A DNA stretch of 64,000 bases from Fistularia commersonii (lineage: Eukaryota > Chordata > Actinopteri > Syngnathiformes > Fistulariidae): assembly GCA_037954325.1 (NCBI GenBank), contig JBBMNZ010000001.1, positions 7,412,874 to 7,476,873 on the forward strand. Direction: 5' to 3'. A program made the position numbers and the translations under genes. Positions 1 to 12,983 of the stretch are shown here, in pieces; position 1 is the first letter of the stretch; each line of letters starts with the position of its first letter. Under the pieces are notes generated by a model. That model was not told where the DNA came from. It did not search any database and saw only the letters and a list, made by a program, of their open reading frames with translations.

Positions 1-84
1 AGAAGAAGATTATGTTTTATTTCATTTTCCAAAAATCTCAAATTTTACACAAAACTCTTAGCCATCTCAGGACCACATACACAG

Positions 85-263
85 ACACTTTTCCAATTGA
101 CCCGCAGCATTATTTTGGACTGTGGGAGTAAACCGGAGAACCCAGAGGAAACCTGAGCAGACACAGGAAAAACATGCAAACCCCACACAGAAAGGTTCAA
201 TCGAACCAGGGTCCTTCGTGCTGTGAGGTCAAAGTATTGACTACTGGCCACTGTGCCGCCCCC
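85..263 (-). repeat. Fish SINE-like interspersed repeat, tRNA-like head
   Basis: Read on the minus strand, this stretch has a tRNA-promoter-like start with a B-box-like 'ggttcgatt', followed by the common fish repeat wording (tctgtgtggggtttgcatg, then a variant of 'tgtctgctcaggtttcctctgggttctccggttt'-type sequence described here in words only). A second copy of the same family lies on the plus strand at 25522-25860. It is not coding; the short open frames across it are incidental. The family name is not assigned. Confidence 0.7.
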
Positions 264-495
264 ACAACTTTTGGATATGTTTAAAATTTCCTGCAAGTAA
301 ATTTCAGAGGAAAGCCTCCTTAACTTAGCTGACCACTTCATGAAACTATGAACAAAAAAAGAAAGAAGTAAAAAAGTATAAAATAATGGACTTTAGATAC
401 CACATTTTTGCTAAACACTGTGATATATCTCTTCCTGTTTTGTCAGACAAAGAGAAGGGTAAGCCCAATATAGTCCCTGCTTTCAGCCCTTTGAC

Positions 496-2081
496 CAGTG
501 GTGGGCCGTCAGGGCCTGCAAGGCCTTGTCTGCTGGCCGAAAAAAAAAAATATCTGAATCACAAAAGTCAATTATAATTTGTCCATGAATACTTATTAAA
601 TAATTCCAAACGGTGGTTCACTTCCTTTCATAGCTTTTCTCCTGGTTGTGCTGCTTCAAGACATGCATTTTCACGCTAAAGCATTTAACCAATCACATTT
701 CAGCCATAATGTGTTGCCAGGCGGGGTCAAAGTCAAAAGAGTCTGCCTGGGGCGTTGCTGCACAATCAGTTCTGCAAGCCCTTTACACAAAAAATAAGTG
801 TTGATGATGCTGTTGCTTCAACCAATCAGATTTTGATGTTGGCAACATCAAAGCCTTCTTGCAGGCTTCAGCAACGTCAGCATATTCACACCCTCTGATT
901 GCATAGTCACAGAGTGGACAAGTATATTAGCAAGGAGAAGCGTACTAGCGAGCTTTGAACAGAAATATAGTTGCGTTTGTTTAATATCGCTATTTCAACC
1001 CAAAATGGCTGCAGGAGAAGAAACGGATTTAGTTAATAATAATATATTAATATATAACATATTAATCATAATATACTAATAATATACTAATATATTATTA
1101 AAGCAATCTTCTTTTTGAAGGAAAGTTGGACATAGTAAAGAAAGGTCAGGCAACTCCTAAGCTAGCGAACCTGTCACAACCAGGAAAAGGATTTGTCCGC
1201 CATTTTCGAGCCACAAAGTACGACCGGTACTCCTGGCTCACAGGCTGCGAGGTACACTGCAAATTTTATTCCTGGGAGTGCTTGGAGCACGAATAATCTG
1301 TACGAAAGAATAATTGAACTCTATTTGAGGAAAGAAAGGAGGATGGATTTTGTCTACAAATGATCAGAATTTTAGTGAGTAAAATGCTGCTATTTCCCTA
1401 AATCATAGTGTAAGTTTATATGGTTATTATTGGTGTTTTTTATGTGTCACAGCTGTTTGCTAGAAGGGCATTTATTGTGGCTACTGTCTGTTTTTGTGGC
1501 TCCAGCCACGGGACCGGACTTTTGTTGTCCCAGTGTGTTCAGGAGCTGATCAAGCAAGAATGGTTTATTCAAAGTCAGGAAATACACTTACTAGATATCC
1601 CAGGCTAGAATGAATGTCACCCTGAGAGGATCATTCACCCTCTCTGGACACCCACTGAGATGCGTCCAGCGGATGTGCAGGTGAGGAGGTTCTGGCCCCG
1701 AGGCGAGGAGGCGTGGTCATTTTATACCATCGCCTCAACAGTCGGGTTTATTTCCTAATAAGGACTGTTTTACACACTCTTGGAATTGTGGCACTTGGGG
1801 TGCCGGGCCGCGCTGTGGACAATGCAGCGGGGTGCGCGATCGATTACGTGTGGGGGAGTCAGTGGAAAAGTACACAGTTGGGCTTCCCTTTGTCATCACG
1901 TGATGCGCTCCTGCGAGCGAATTTTAACACTACACGGGTTATCTATCTGCAATGCACCTCTCTTTATACTGCATTTTTGCATAATAAGATGATTTTTTTA
2001 TAGCCATAAACTAATTATTGGGGGTCGATTGATTCGGAACACTACTAAAGACCTAGGTGTAAAATGCACGGCCCGCCACTG
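496..2081 (+). mobile_element. hAT-superfamily DNA transposon, internally deleted, with 8-bp TSD
   Basis: The ends are terminal inverted repeats: cagtggtgggccgt on the left and the complement of cagtggcgggccgt on the right. Both sides are flanked by the same 8-bp target duplication cctttgac (488-495 and 2082-2089), which is the hAT hallmark. The 1586-bp body is too short for a whole transposase but keeps one transposase exon (see 1102-1296). An AT-rich stretch at about 1035-1100 (repeated atatta) interrupts the region upstream of that exon. A second copy lies inverted at 53422-54683. Confidence 0.85.
1102..1296 (+). pseudogene. hAT transposase exon remnant (TTF-type zinc-finger region)
   Basis: An open frame of 64 codons contains the run KGFVRHFRATKYDRYSWLTG, followed by CEVHCKF and a WECLE segment. 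The pattern of RHF, a Tyr-rich stretch, WLTG and paired Cys residues is that of the N-terminal TTF-type zinc finger of hAT transposases (ZMYM-like family), which binds transposon DNA. The frame ends at TAA (1294-1296). In the inverted copy the reading continues about 40 codons further to a GTGAGT splice donor; the same donor survives here at 1375-1380. This was probably one exon of a spliced transposase gene, now broken. The downstream DDE/dimerisation exons are absent, so it is not functional as a transposase. Confidence 0.7.
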
Positions 2082-3772
2082 CCTTTGACAAATATCTACC
2101 TTGAGCCCCGAAAGGAGAGCTGTTACACTTCTTCATCGGAAGTTGAGTGGCCGAAGGTTTTTCACCTTGGGGCCCAGGTTGTTGAATGATTTTGAAAATT
2201 GTAGCTTAAAAGCAGCCCATTACTCTCCAACCGAGAGCACTTCCCATCAATCTTTCTTAGGCTCACCATTAAGTCTAACCCGAGTTCACTCGGAACCCAG
2301 ACACATCTCAGAACTAGTTTTTTTTTCACTCCACAATTGTGTAGAAATAACATGGCTAGCTTCATTCGGGCTTGACATGTGTGTGTCTGCGTACACATCC
2401 CCTGGTTTCACCCCGTCCTAACGCATTGACCTCATGTAACTTCCTACCCTTCCTACCCACCTGACTTAGCAGGGAAAAATACATTTTTTCTTTTTTTTGC
2501 TCATTTAGAGGCTTACCAGTAATTTCAACATCCAATGACAGAGGCTGTTTTCCGTGTCTGCCATGAATATATAGAGGTGTCTTCAATTTTTCCCTTGCTC
2601 TTGATGCTTGCGTCTAAATGAGGAAACAGTGTGAGATAATTTATCTATAGTCTCCCGATTCCTTTAGACACACAAACACACAAGCAGTGCGTGTGTTCAG
2701 TACAGTAAGGGAGATCCTAGGAATGTGAATATGCTTGCATTAATATCGCATTAAAGTACCAGACCAAAGTACTGGACTGCAAGAAAAGCCTAATTGCTAT
2801 AGACGTAGTGTTTCAAATTAGAACACATGTTGAATAAACACGATGAGAAAAACACCTTTCGATATGTAAGGATTAATTATAACCTGGTTTATTAGTTTCA
2901 CCTAAGCACAGAAAGCATTGAAAAATTATGCCTGCCAACTATACAGTATTTGGTGAATAATACACAAATATGGCCACTTCCAACATCCATTTTTTTTTTT
3001 AATTCTTTAACTACCAAAGCTCAGAAATACCTCAAGCTACCATCAATAACTGATATGCTTATAATCTTATTGAACATTTATTTTGTATGAATGCTAGATG
3101 TTATTTTTTAAGCTATTTCTATCTAAATTTTCATCAGATCTTAAGGGTAAATTATTCATCTATCTATCATTAAAAATGTAATGGTCTTTTTTTCCCCCAC
3201 AATGAATAATTCCTACATAGAATTTTAAGAAAAAGCAATAATGTCAGACTTGATACAAAAAATTATGCAAACCTATACAAGTGGTAAATAAATCTCCTTT
3301 GGCGAGATGCTAACAAGGCCCCGAGAGAAAAAAAGTCAGCCACAGAAATCAGTTGAGAGAAAAGAAAAAAGAAGAGTGATACAAAGCAAATGAAATGTGT
3401 AGGTGTATATGGCAAGTTATGGGGGTTGGGGGGGTCTTTTATGAGGCTGGAATAAAGTAGGCCAATCCTCTGCATGACAAGGGAAGAGGCAGAAATGGGA
3501 GAAGAAAATCAAGAATGAGAGAGAGCGGGGGGGTTGGGGGGGAGGGTTAGGGAGGATGTGGAGAGATGAATGTACTTGGTGTCTGCTGGCTCATGGGATG
3601 GGGGTTTTTTCCACAGCTGTTTGTGCCTGCGTGCATGTGTGCGTGCCTGCAAGCCGGACGAGACCTTATAGCCGACCAACACTCGCTGCCTTAATAGGAA
3701 AGATGGATGAGAAAACTGGTGGGTCATGTCACAGGAAGAGCAGGACAGCAACTGACCTCAAGCAGACTTGAC

Positions 3773-3796
3773 CACACACACACACACACACACACA
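3773..3796. repeat. (CA)n microsatellite
   Basis: Uninterrupted CA dinucleotides, about 12 units. Confidence 0.95.
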
Positions 3797-3933
3797 GATA
3801 CTGTACACACATGCAAATTACATATGGTGATATACAGTAGACGTTTAAAATAAGACACGAGACGCATAAACAGAAACCACAGCTACATATGAAGGAGGGG
3901 GAAATGGGAGGGAGATAATGGCTACACACCCAC

Positions 3934-3944
3934 CCACACACACA

Positions 3945-3986
<42 letters not shown>
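3934..3986. repeat. (CA)n microsatellite, imperfect
   Basis: CA dinucleotides with a single TA interruption near 3951. The low-complexity valine/cysteine open frame on the complement is only a repeat translation. Confidence 0.95.
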
Positions 3987-3989
<3 letters not shown>

Positions 3990-6362
3990 ACTGATGGTGA
4001 GGGACTATCCACTGACTAACACACTGCCAGGTCAGGCAGCTGGTTCAACTTTCCATTCCCCATTTTATGTATTTATTTTTGTTTTTATCATGTACAGAAC
4101 CAGGAACCTGACTCAGCCAGTTTCCTGAAAGTGTTGAATTCACTTTTTTTATTGCTTGGCAGTTTTGTTTGCAAAACTATCCCTTTTTTTAGTGACTTTC
4201 CGTAAGAAGCGAATAATGCTGAGGGGCAGCTTCTTTAAAACATGTCGGATACCATAAAGCCTTTTTCTGCTCTTCTTAGTGCAACGACACCTCCATTTGT
4301 CAATACGAAATATCTTTGTTTTGTTTTTATGACAAAACTGTAAATGACATTGATGACTAGGAACTACAGTGTTTTTTTAATAATCTGATCGGAAAGCTGC
4401 ATGGTAATGTTGCAAAGGTCATGCTACTTTGACATGTGATACCGTTGAAAAGCACATAACTGACAGCTGATCAGATGTGGGTTTGAACTCAAGTGCGATA
4501 ACCAGTTAACCTAAAAATGACCGTAATATAACATTAGAACGATCTCTTTCAACATTGCAAGAGTGAATTTATGTATTAACTTAGGGGCAATAGTATGTAA
4601 AAGAAACACAAACTAAGAAATGATAATTTATTTGTTTATTTTATTTCAGATTTATTTATCCATCCATCCATCATCCATCAACCATTTATTCATCTATATA
4701 TTTATAGAATTATTTGTTCAAGATTTGTTCAGTCACAAATAATCTAGACTGAGTAAAAAGGCTGCAAAACGTGCTCCACACCTCCTCGAAGGGCAGAGAG
4801 GGAGATAATGAGAGGGGTTACTTTTCAGGTCTCAAGACGAGAGCCCGGAAACACCTTTCAAAACAATCAACTTTATCATATAACCTTCATTGTCACTTGC
4901 TGTTTCCTTTTGCTGTTTGGCTCTATCAGCTGGATAAGCTGATCTCACCACTGACCTGTTTTCCTTTGCAGTCCACCCCCCAAACACACTTTCTGTCTCT
5001 TTATATTTCTGCCTCCCCCTCCATCCTGTCATCGATAATGTAGCCTTTCTATGGTCAAACTGAATAATTAACCATATCTGCAGCCATCAGACTGTGAGTT
5101 GGCAAAGATTCCTTGCTTTTGTCACCAAATTGTCTTCAAATGGCTCGATCTGACCCTCATGATGGGCTGCCAGCCGGAAAAGCCCTAATCCTCTGCAAAA
5201 AGTTTCATATTGCGTGATAGAGATTAGCAAGTCAAGGAAATTTATATCACATTAACAAATAAGTGATTTCTAGTAGGCACATGTTACAGACTGCAAATGT
5301 AAATCACAGACTCCAAAAAAAGAGCTGTTATATTATCAGATAGCCGGGGTGACCACCTTTATTAGAAAGAGGGAAATTCAAGCCAATCAGCAGAGGGAGA
5401 GATTGAAAACAAATAATCAAACTTAAATATTATGAGCATAAAACCTAAGATTTGAACACTTGAGAAAAATTTGTTTTTGTTTGTTTTTTAGGGTATGACC
5501 AAAAAGCTTCGACAATGGAGAGATTTCATCCTATTTTTAAATATATATAAAAAAAATGTGTTTAAACACTTTAGCAAAGATTTACGCAACAGTCACAAAG
5601 GGCCAAAAAAAACAACCTGAAACAGAAGTCTATCGCAATCCCAAGGTAATCTGTGACACACAATGTAAGCATTACACGTGACTGATACTTTTACTGAATC
5701 CTGAGGATCTGTGAATTTAATGAAAGGTAAATCCTCACGCAACGAAAGACCTAAAACACTAATGTGACTCGCGCTTAGGTAAGACCTAAATGATTGCTGT
5801 AACTGAAGTCTAACATGGCTAACATTGGGACTGCAAGAATATTAGGCTTATCGAGTCTATAGCAATTTAAATTAGTTCTTAATTTATTTTCTAAATGTTC
5901 TCTGAATTTTATGTGAATTTAATCATGAGTGAGACAGCATAAGTGGCTGTGGCTCACTGTGTCATTGTGGCGATGAATAAAAACATCCCTCTATATGAAA
6001 TGAGCAGGGGAGTTAAAATCTGGTAAAAGGAGACAAAGGAGATCAGATAGATGTATAAATAAGGACAAAAAACAAAAACCAAAAAATGTTACAGTTTTTT
6101 TCCAGCACTTGGCTAAAGATGATGCAACAATTAGTATTTGTTTCAATGTATAAACAACATAGTGTTCTAATTTGTTGCCTAAATGCTTTACAAAAACACA
6201 CACACACACACCACAGGTGTCGGGCAGGCGCACCAAAACACTTCCCCTCTTGTTTTTTGTTATTGTTTTTTTCAAGGCGCTCTGTCAGCTTCAGTCGCTT
6301 TTGCCTTGTTTCACTTCACAGAGTCCATACAAGTCCAGTGAAGCACACCAGCATGTGATCAA

Positions 6363-6374
6363 ACACACACACAG

Positions 6375-6415
<41 letters not shown>

Positions 6416-6426
6416 ACACACACACA
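6363..6426. repeat. (CA)n microsatellite, imperfect
   Basis: CA dinucleotides with an early GATA interruption and one ACC interruption near 6413. A shorter CA run lies upstream at about 6194-6211. Confidence 0.95.
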
Positions 6427-7139
6427 ATCTTCACTCGCTGTTTGCGTCCACACATTCTACAAGGTTAGAACATCGATTGGACAGCCCTGTTGTATGCATT
6501 CCTTTGGAAAAATCTCACACACATATTAATGAAAAAAAACAAAAAAACAATCCCATTCTGGCAGAGGAAAGTCATATCTTGACCTTTTACAGGGGGGAAA
6601 GTTAGCAGCAAAACCTCTACTTCACATTCATGCTGTTCTGCATGCTCTCTGTAGGAGCTGCCTGGTTTGACCTTTTTTTTTTCTCTCTTTTGCTATTAAA
6701 CCAACAAGCACCCAAGCAGCTCAAGGTCTGCGGGGGTTAAAGCTTTTCATGCAACACAACCTCCTCATCCGAGTTAAACTATCACTACACTCGACATTGT
6801 ACCAACACTGTCACACTACAATTCCCGCTCCCCAAGGCAGAACACTCAACACTGACACGCTTATTTAAAGACATCAAAGGGGTCTGAACACTTCCTGTAC
6901 GGAGAGAATGAGCAGAGCCAGCTCTCTGCCCCAGAACGTTCCGAGTGATGTATTAGATGAGATTATATCTCATCTTCTCCAGCCGGAGAAGGACTGGCCT
7001 TCGGGGAGGACGTATCCGGATAGTCTCTATTTCACACCTGTCAACTGCTTCTCACCTTAGGTTTTTTGGTTTGGTTTCATAGGTTTGGCATGTAGCTTGG
7101 AGCTTTGTTCAAAAATCCCATGTTTGCAAAAGAGAAAGG

Positions 7140-7185
<46 letters not shown>
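7140..7185. repeat. (TA)n microsatellite followed by (CA)n
   Basis: Mainly alternating TA, followed by a few CA units and a poly-T run. A similar shorter (TA)n tract lies at 10890-10910. Confidence 0.9.
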
Positions 7186-7486
7186 TTTTTTTTTTCTTTT
7201 TCTGAAGGACCTACTAATGTGTCCCAAATAAACTAGCAGGAATAATCATAATGTTGGCCAAGTACAGCGCAAAAATATCCAAACAAAACTGTCTTTTTGA
7301 TGAAAGATACATTTTTAAGTCTCTTATTTATTTATTTGTTATAAAAAATTATCTTTTTCTTTGTTTTCACTTTTATGGCATTTTTTTTCTTTTTCAGTTT
7401 ATTCCCCTGACATTTACAGCCAATCTTTTGAGTCTTGAACAATGTCACAAAACTGAAAGAGCAGGGGAACCCGTTCAGAGTATTCA

Positions 7487-8975
7487 ACCATCCAGCCATC
7501 CATCTTCTGCCGCTTATCGTCGCGGGGGCAACAGCTAGAGCAGAGCTGCCAAACTTCCCTCCCCACAGCCTGTGGTCAAGCTTTTCTGGGGGGATCCCAA
7601 GGCGTCCCCAGGCCAGCCAAAAGACATAGTCTCTCCAGCGTGTCCTGGGTCTTCCCTGTGGCCTCCCCCCAGATGAACATGCTCAGAATACCTCCCCCAA
7701 GAGGCATCCAGGAAGCGTCCTGATCAGCTGCCCGAGCCACCTCATCTGACTCTTCTCTATGCAGAGGAGCAGCGACTACTCTGAGTTCCTCCTGGATGGC
7801 CAAACTTCTCACCCTATCTCTAAGGGAGAGTCCATGCAACCCTGCACAGAAAGCTCATTTTGGGCGCTTGTATCCGCAATCTCGTTCTTTCAGTCACGAC
7901 CCACAGCTCATGACCATTGGTGAGGGTAGGAACGCAGATTGACCAATAAATTGAGAGCTTGGCCTTCTGGCTCAGCTCCATCTTTACCATGGCAGACCGG
8001 TACAGAGTAGAGAGTCTGCATCTCTACAGATGCTGCACTTATCTGCATGTCAATCTCCCACTCCATTCTTCCCTCTCTTGTGGACGAGACCCCGAGATAC
8101 TTGAACTCTTCCACTTGAGGAAGGACTTCTACCCTGATCCAGAGTGGGGACTCCACCTTTTTCCAGTTAAGCAACATGGTCTCGAATTTGGAGGTGTTGA
8201 TCCTCATTCCAGCCACTTCACATCTGGCTGTGAACAGCTCCAGTTAGAGCTGGAGATCATGGACTGATAAAGCCAACAGAACCACATCATCTGCAAAAAG
8301 CAGACTCGATCCTGTGGCCACCAAACCAGATCCCCTCAACGCCCTGGCTGCACCTAGAAATTCTGTCCATAAAAGTTATGAACATAATTGGTGACAAAGG
8401 GCAGCCCTGGCGGACTCCAACTCTCACCGGAAATGACATACAACTGGCAATGCTGACTAAGCTCCGACATGGGTCATACAGGGACCAAACAGCCAGTATA
8501 AGGGGGTTCGTATTCCCAGAGCACCTCCCACCCCACAGGACTGCCCACGGAACATGGTCGAATACCTTCTCCAGAGTCACAAAACACATTTAGACTGGTT
8601 GGGAAAATCCTATGCCCCCAAAGGACCCTGCTGAAAGTATAGAGCTGGTCCACTGTTCCACAGCCAGGATGAAAATCACACTGCTCCTCCTGGATCTGAT
8701 GGGATTGAGGAAGAATTCTCAGAAGTATTCCTTACACCGATCTACAACATTTTGAGTTGAGGTCAGCAGCGCCCCGCACCCGCTGTACATAGTGTTGACA
8801 GAGCACTGTCTCCCCCTCCTGAGCCGTTGGATGGTAGACCAGAATCTCCTCGGAGCCCATATCTCCAGAAGTAGTTCTCCATGGTCTCCCGAACTCCTCC
8901 CATGCCTGAGTATTTGCCTCAGCAACCACCCAAGCCACACACCGCTTGGCCCAAGATGACTCCTTCTTCACTTTG
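7487..8975 (-). mobile_element. Rex3 (RTE-clade) LINE, 5'-truncated, pseudogenised
   Basis: On the plus strand at about 8390-8412 the sequence ggtgacaaagggcagccctg is the well-known conserved Rex3 reverse-transcriptase site. Reading the minus strand from right to left gives: RT motif VRVGVRQGCPLSPIMF (about 8440), MDRISRCSQGVEG, an FADD catalytic box at about 8275-8300 (reachable only after a frameshift), RISTSK-like and VEEFKYLGV motifs (about 8100-8200), and the C-terminal LRDRVRS segment (about 7800). The 3' end carries the ATGG-type tail (ccatccagccatccatc on the plus strand) expected for this family. The endonuclease domain is missing. Several frameshifts make it inactive. Confidence 0.88.
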
Positions 8976-11900
8976 ACAGTATCCCAGAATATTCAAACAA
9001 AGCAACAATGACATCATACAAATAGTCTGATGATTTCGGCCACAATTATGATTAATCAGCAACTATCAATTTCAAAGCATTCCAGAGATTTTATTTTACA
9101 GCATTTGCATTTGACTGTGGTTCATCCTGTCATTCTTCCTCGAAGTTGATATTGTGAAGAGAACAATCGGTAAGAGCTGTTTGGATCCAGACCATCTTTT
9201 TTTTTTTTTGTCATCTAAAAAGTGAAATTAAGTCATCAAAGTGCTGGATTGGAATAAATGACGCAGAGAAGATTGAGTGTTTTGGAGAAAATACTGTTTT
9301 GGGTTTCAGATTTCTGATCAATCGACAGGCTTTGTGCTTTTACTAATCGGATCACGTTGCTCATCTGTTAAGTTATGAATCTTGGTTGGCCCTTTTTTTT
9401 TTCTCTTGAAGAGGCACTGACTGCATCCCCATGTTAGGATAAAATCCAAAAATTGCAAAAGAAATCTTACAATTCCTTCAATGTATCTAGCAAATGCGCC
9501 CAATAAAAATAGGAGTTTAGTACAGCTGGTACTTCCAACAGCCTGCACCCACTGAGGTTAGGGCATTTTCCTTGAAGTGCTTAATCCAAGAGGAGCAATG
9601 ATTCTTATTAAATCTAATTAAAGAAATCATTACGTTGTGCTGGGACAATGTCATTTCTGTTCAGGGGTCTCTTTCCTGAAAAATTGATGGTTTGCGTGAC
9701 AGTGGAACAGGTGTCTTGTACTCTGGTGGCACCAGTAATATAAGACACGTGTTCTCACATGTGTTCGCATGTGTTTTCTCTCTATAATTTTTCCAGGAAG
9801 AAAACTCTGTAAAACACAGTGGTGATTCAACAAAGTGAACACTAAAGCTCCAGCTACCATGAAACTAGCAAATTCAATTACTCTTTTTTTTTTTTCTAGA
9901 TGATATTGTTTTCATACCTAATTCTATGCTGCTATCTCTGCTATCTCTATGCTATCAATGTCTCTGACTCTTATCAGACACATCGCCATGGAGATGATAG
10001 ATTTGTGGTTAGGTCAGAGACAAAGCACTTGAGAAAATGGCTAAAGACAGTCCTTTTTAAAATAACACCCATCGACCCCAAATACTCAATCATCAGCTGT
10101 GACCTTGTGTCGACACCCCCCTCCAGGGCTATGGATATGACAATAGAAAGAAAAAAAAGGAAAACTTTCTCCATAAATTCCCTTCATCTTCCGTTGCTGA
10201 CATGCTTCCCTGCAAAGGCACAGGTGAAATAATGGAAAAAAAATCCAAAACAAAGTCATGCACCTTATTTTGCCCTTTTGTTTTCTTCCAAATGTATTAA
10301 AATCCAAGAAAACCATGCGTCATAATGTGCATTTCTTTAACTCAGGCTTTTTCAAGTCCTTGCAATCAAAATGGCTTCACTGTGGCAAGAATCTGCAGTG
10401 CTTTCTTCAGCATGTGATTTCAAGCTAGAAAGCCAGGTAACAAATATTTGTTTTCAGTGGTTCAGGTGTTATTGGACTTTGGCCTTGAAACATAAGAGCC
10501 AAAAAATGGTTGAACCACATACTACTTTTACCACAATGGCAAATTCAGTCCAAAAACGATTATGTGTACTTCTATCAGTTGGCATCCAAAATTAACCATG
10601 GATCTCACACCCCTGTCTCTCAGCCTGACAAACAGTTACTTGATTGATTGATTTATTGATTGGTCTACCGGCCGCAGCCCAAAGCCCGGTTAATGCTGAT
10701 GATCACTTCGGCCAATTTGACAAACACACAACTTGTAGAAATACAATGCTGGTGAATGTGGCAAAACAATAGGAGGTTGTGCACACTGCACACTGACCAC
10801 TGGAGATATGTGAGACCCGACTGAATCATCGTTCAACATTTTTAATTTTAACCATCATTTTTTCTTTTTTTTTTTTTAAATGTCATTGTTATATATATAT
10901 ATATATATATCTCTATTGGATCCTTATCACAGTCTCTGACACTTTCCCATTCAACACTGAGTAAAAGGTCCAGCAAAAATGCCTGAAAATGACCTGGAGT
11001 TATGGTGTGAGTATTGGAAATGTAAGAGGAGGATCATCTCACAATGTGGCAAAGCTTAGAGCTCCTACCTGACCACTGATCTCCACGGTAACCCAAACAA
11101 ACAGATGGTCAGTACTCTACTGGTTGTATTTGAATACAAACAGTCCATCCTCCACCTATTGTGCTTTGGAATTTCTTTTTTCTAGTGGCATAAATACATC
11201 AAGACATCAAATACATCAAACAATACTAAAATCATCTGGTATTTAACTTCTGGACAATAGGAGTTTATTAAATTAGTATTCCAACACTTTAATGTTAATA
11301 AAAGAAATTTGTTTTTTTTTAATTGATCAGGTTTTAATTTTCTTACGATTGTTTTGCCGAGTCATGATAATTAATGAACATTAAAATTAAAATACTGATT
11401 ACACGTGAAAAATCACACGACTTAAACAATGTCTTTCATGCTATCTGTAGATCATGTGACATTTTGTTTTATTCTTCTTCATCAGACTGCTGTATAACCG
11501 AAGTGAGAACTTGTTATTTTTTGTAATCTGACGTTACCTGTATTCTATAATCCAAAGTCTTTTGACATCGATCACTCATCCGTCCGCGCCATTTGTATTG
11601 TCTTGCTATTTCACTTAAGTGCTGGCCCAACAGGCGTATTCGGGTGTGATGCTCTGAGGCCTCCGTGATTTTCTAATGATAGTGACCAGCTGTTCTTTTG
11701 TTGAAAATGCACCATCTGTCGTACCTCTTCCTGAGATCAATTGATCATAAGACATGAGATGTATTCAAGGATTTCAGTAACAAGACAAATGATACGAGAA
11801 TTGTACCGGGGCCTTCTCAAGTACATATTCTGAAGATTCCTTTTCAAAGGGCAGAGATTTTTCTTTTTTAATAACAGAATACATGAGTGCTTGCATCATA

Positions 11901-12376
11901 AATCAGAATAGCAATAAGAAAAACAGTTGGTCTTCCACAATAAGGATTTCCATTCTTCTCTTTCATGTAAAGGTCAATGTGTGTGTGTGGCTGCAGTGAC
12001 GAGCATGTTGAAAACAGTGTCTTGTACAGCTCAGTCACATAAAACAGTCAATGTCACAATTTTTTTCAAGAGAGCCCTGTCCATGGGGAAATGCTGTTTT
12101 GTTGTAATATTCAGAGTGTCAGTCTAAAGGTTGTGAGTTAAAGCCACACATACTGAACTCCAAGACTGATGAATGATTCTAAGACAGAATGGATATCAAT
12201 GTATCTAATATTTTTCAGATTTATATACACATTTTTTTTTTTATTTTAAGACTTGTCAAAGCTATTTAGGAGACCTAGTCACCATCTGTAATCACAGAGT
12301 CCAATACAACTCCTTTATCCTAAAAGCTGACTGGCAATATCCCCAAGCCATTTGATATGACATATCTCTGCCTTAT
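8976..12376. other. AT-rich non-coding DNA, no recognisable gene
   Basis: No family-level coding signature, tRNA or full transposon was seen. Contents are poly-T runs, a (TA)n tract at 10890-10910, and a short 'ttgattgatttattgattg' low-complexity piece at about 10643-10662. Open frames up to 110 codons (for example 9900-10232) have no recognisable motif and carry no convincing splice context. Confidence 0.5.
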
Positions 12377-12402
12377 GATGGATATATTGATACATATATG
12401 TA

Positions 12403-12521
12403 CAGTCATGGCCAAAAGTTTTGAGAATGACAAAAACATAGAAACATCTTGCAAACACCTAAAAACCCTGAGGGAGCAGACTTTGTTAAAGTGTCATTTT
12501 CAAAACTTTTGGCCATGACTG
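12403..12521. mobile_element. Tc1/mariner-type MITE with TA target duplication
   Basis: A 119-bp element bounded by near-perfect inverted repeats that begin cagtcatggccaaaagtttt, with TA dinucleotides at 12401-12402 and 12522-12523. This end sequence is widespread among fish and frog Tc1-like transposons. No coding capacity remains. It sits inside an outer perfect 15-bp inverted repeat (gatggatatattgat, 12377-12391; complement at 12529-12543). Confidence 0.85.
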
Positions 12522-12875
12522 TATATTCATCAATATATCCATCAGTGAAAAAAAATGCTTTTGAGAGATCTGTGCCTCAGTAGACCAATAGGAACGGATT
12601 AGAACAGATTACATCACCATTGCTCTTTTCAGTATGGATATATTTAAGCAGAGCCGCTCCATAGCACAAACTGGAGCATGTCTTTCTTAACAAGCAAATA
12701 GCACCGGCACAGTAAATCAGGCTGATCCCAACCCACTCTCAGTCTTCGCACTTTGAGCTCCATTATGGTTCAAATATCAGCAGGACTTTTAAACAACCCC
12801 CACCCAACAGCAGGGGATTATTCCCGTAGCTGCCCTACCTCTATAACTGTCCACAAAAATGCACTCTAGTGTGCA

Positions 12876-12980
<105 letters not shown>

Positions 12981-12983
12981 GAC

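Larger units (their letters stand above)
2090..7486. other. AT-rich non-coding DNA, no recognisable gene
   Basis: There is no recognisable protein family, splice-bounded exon or complete transposon here. The open frames on both strands (for example at 2101-2421) have no family signature. The region holds several CA repeats, a TA repeat, poly-T runs and a short conserved-looking stretch around 6890-7060. If the minus-strand host gene continues leftward, this would be intronic. Confidence 0.5.

Noticed and set aside
2101..2421. 106-codon open frame just right of the hAT element, with a 78-codon frame on the other strand
   Set aside because: No recognisable motif, no splice context, low-complexity pieces and overlapping frames on both strands; most likely chance.
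3729..3983. Cys/Val-rich open frame on the minus strand
   Set aside because: It is a translation of CA microsatellites. The same applies to frames at 6172-6468, 12841-12900 and 39394-39645.
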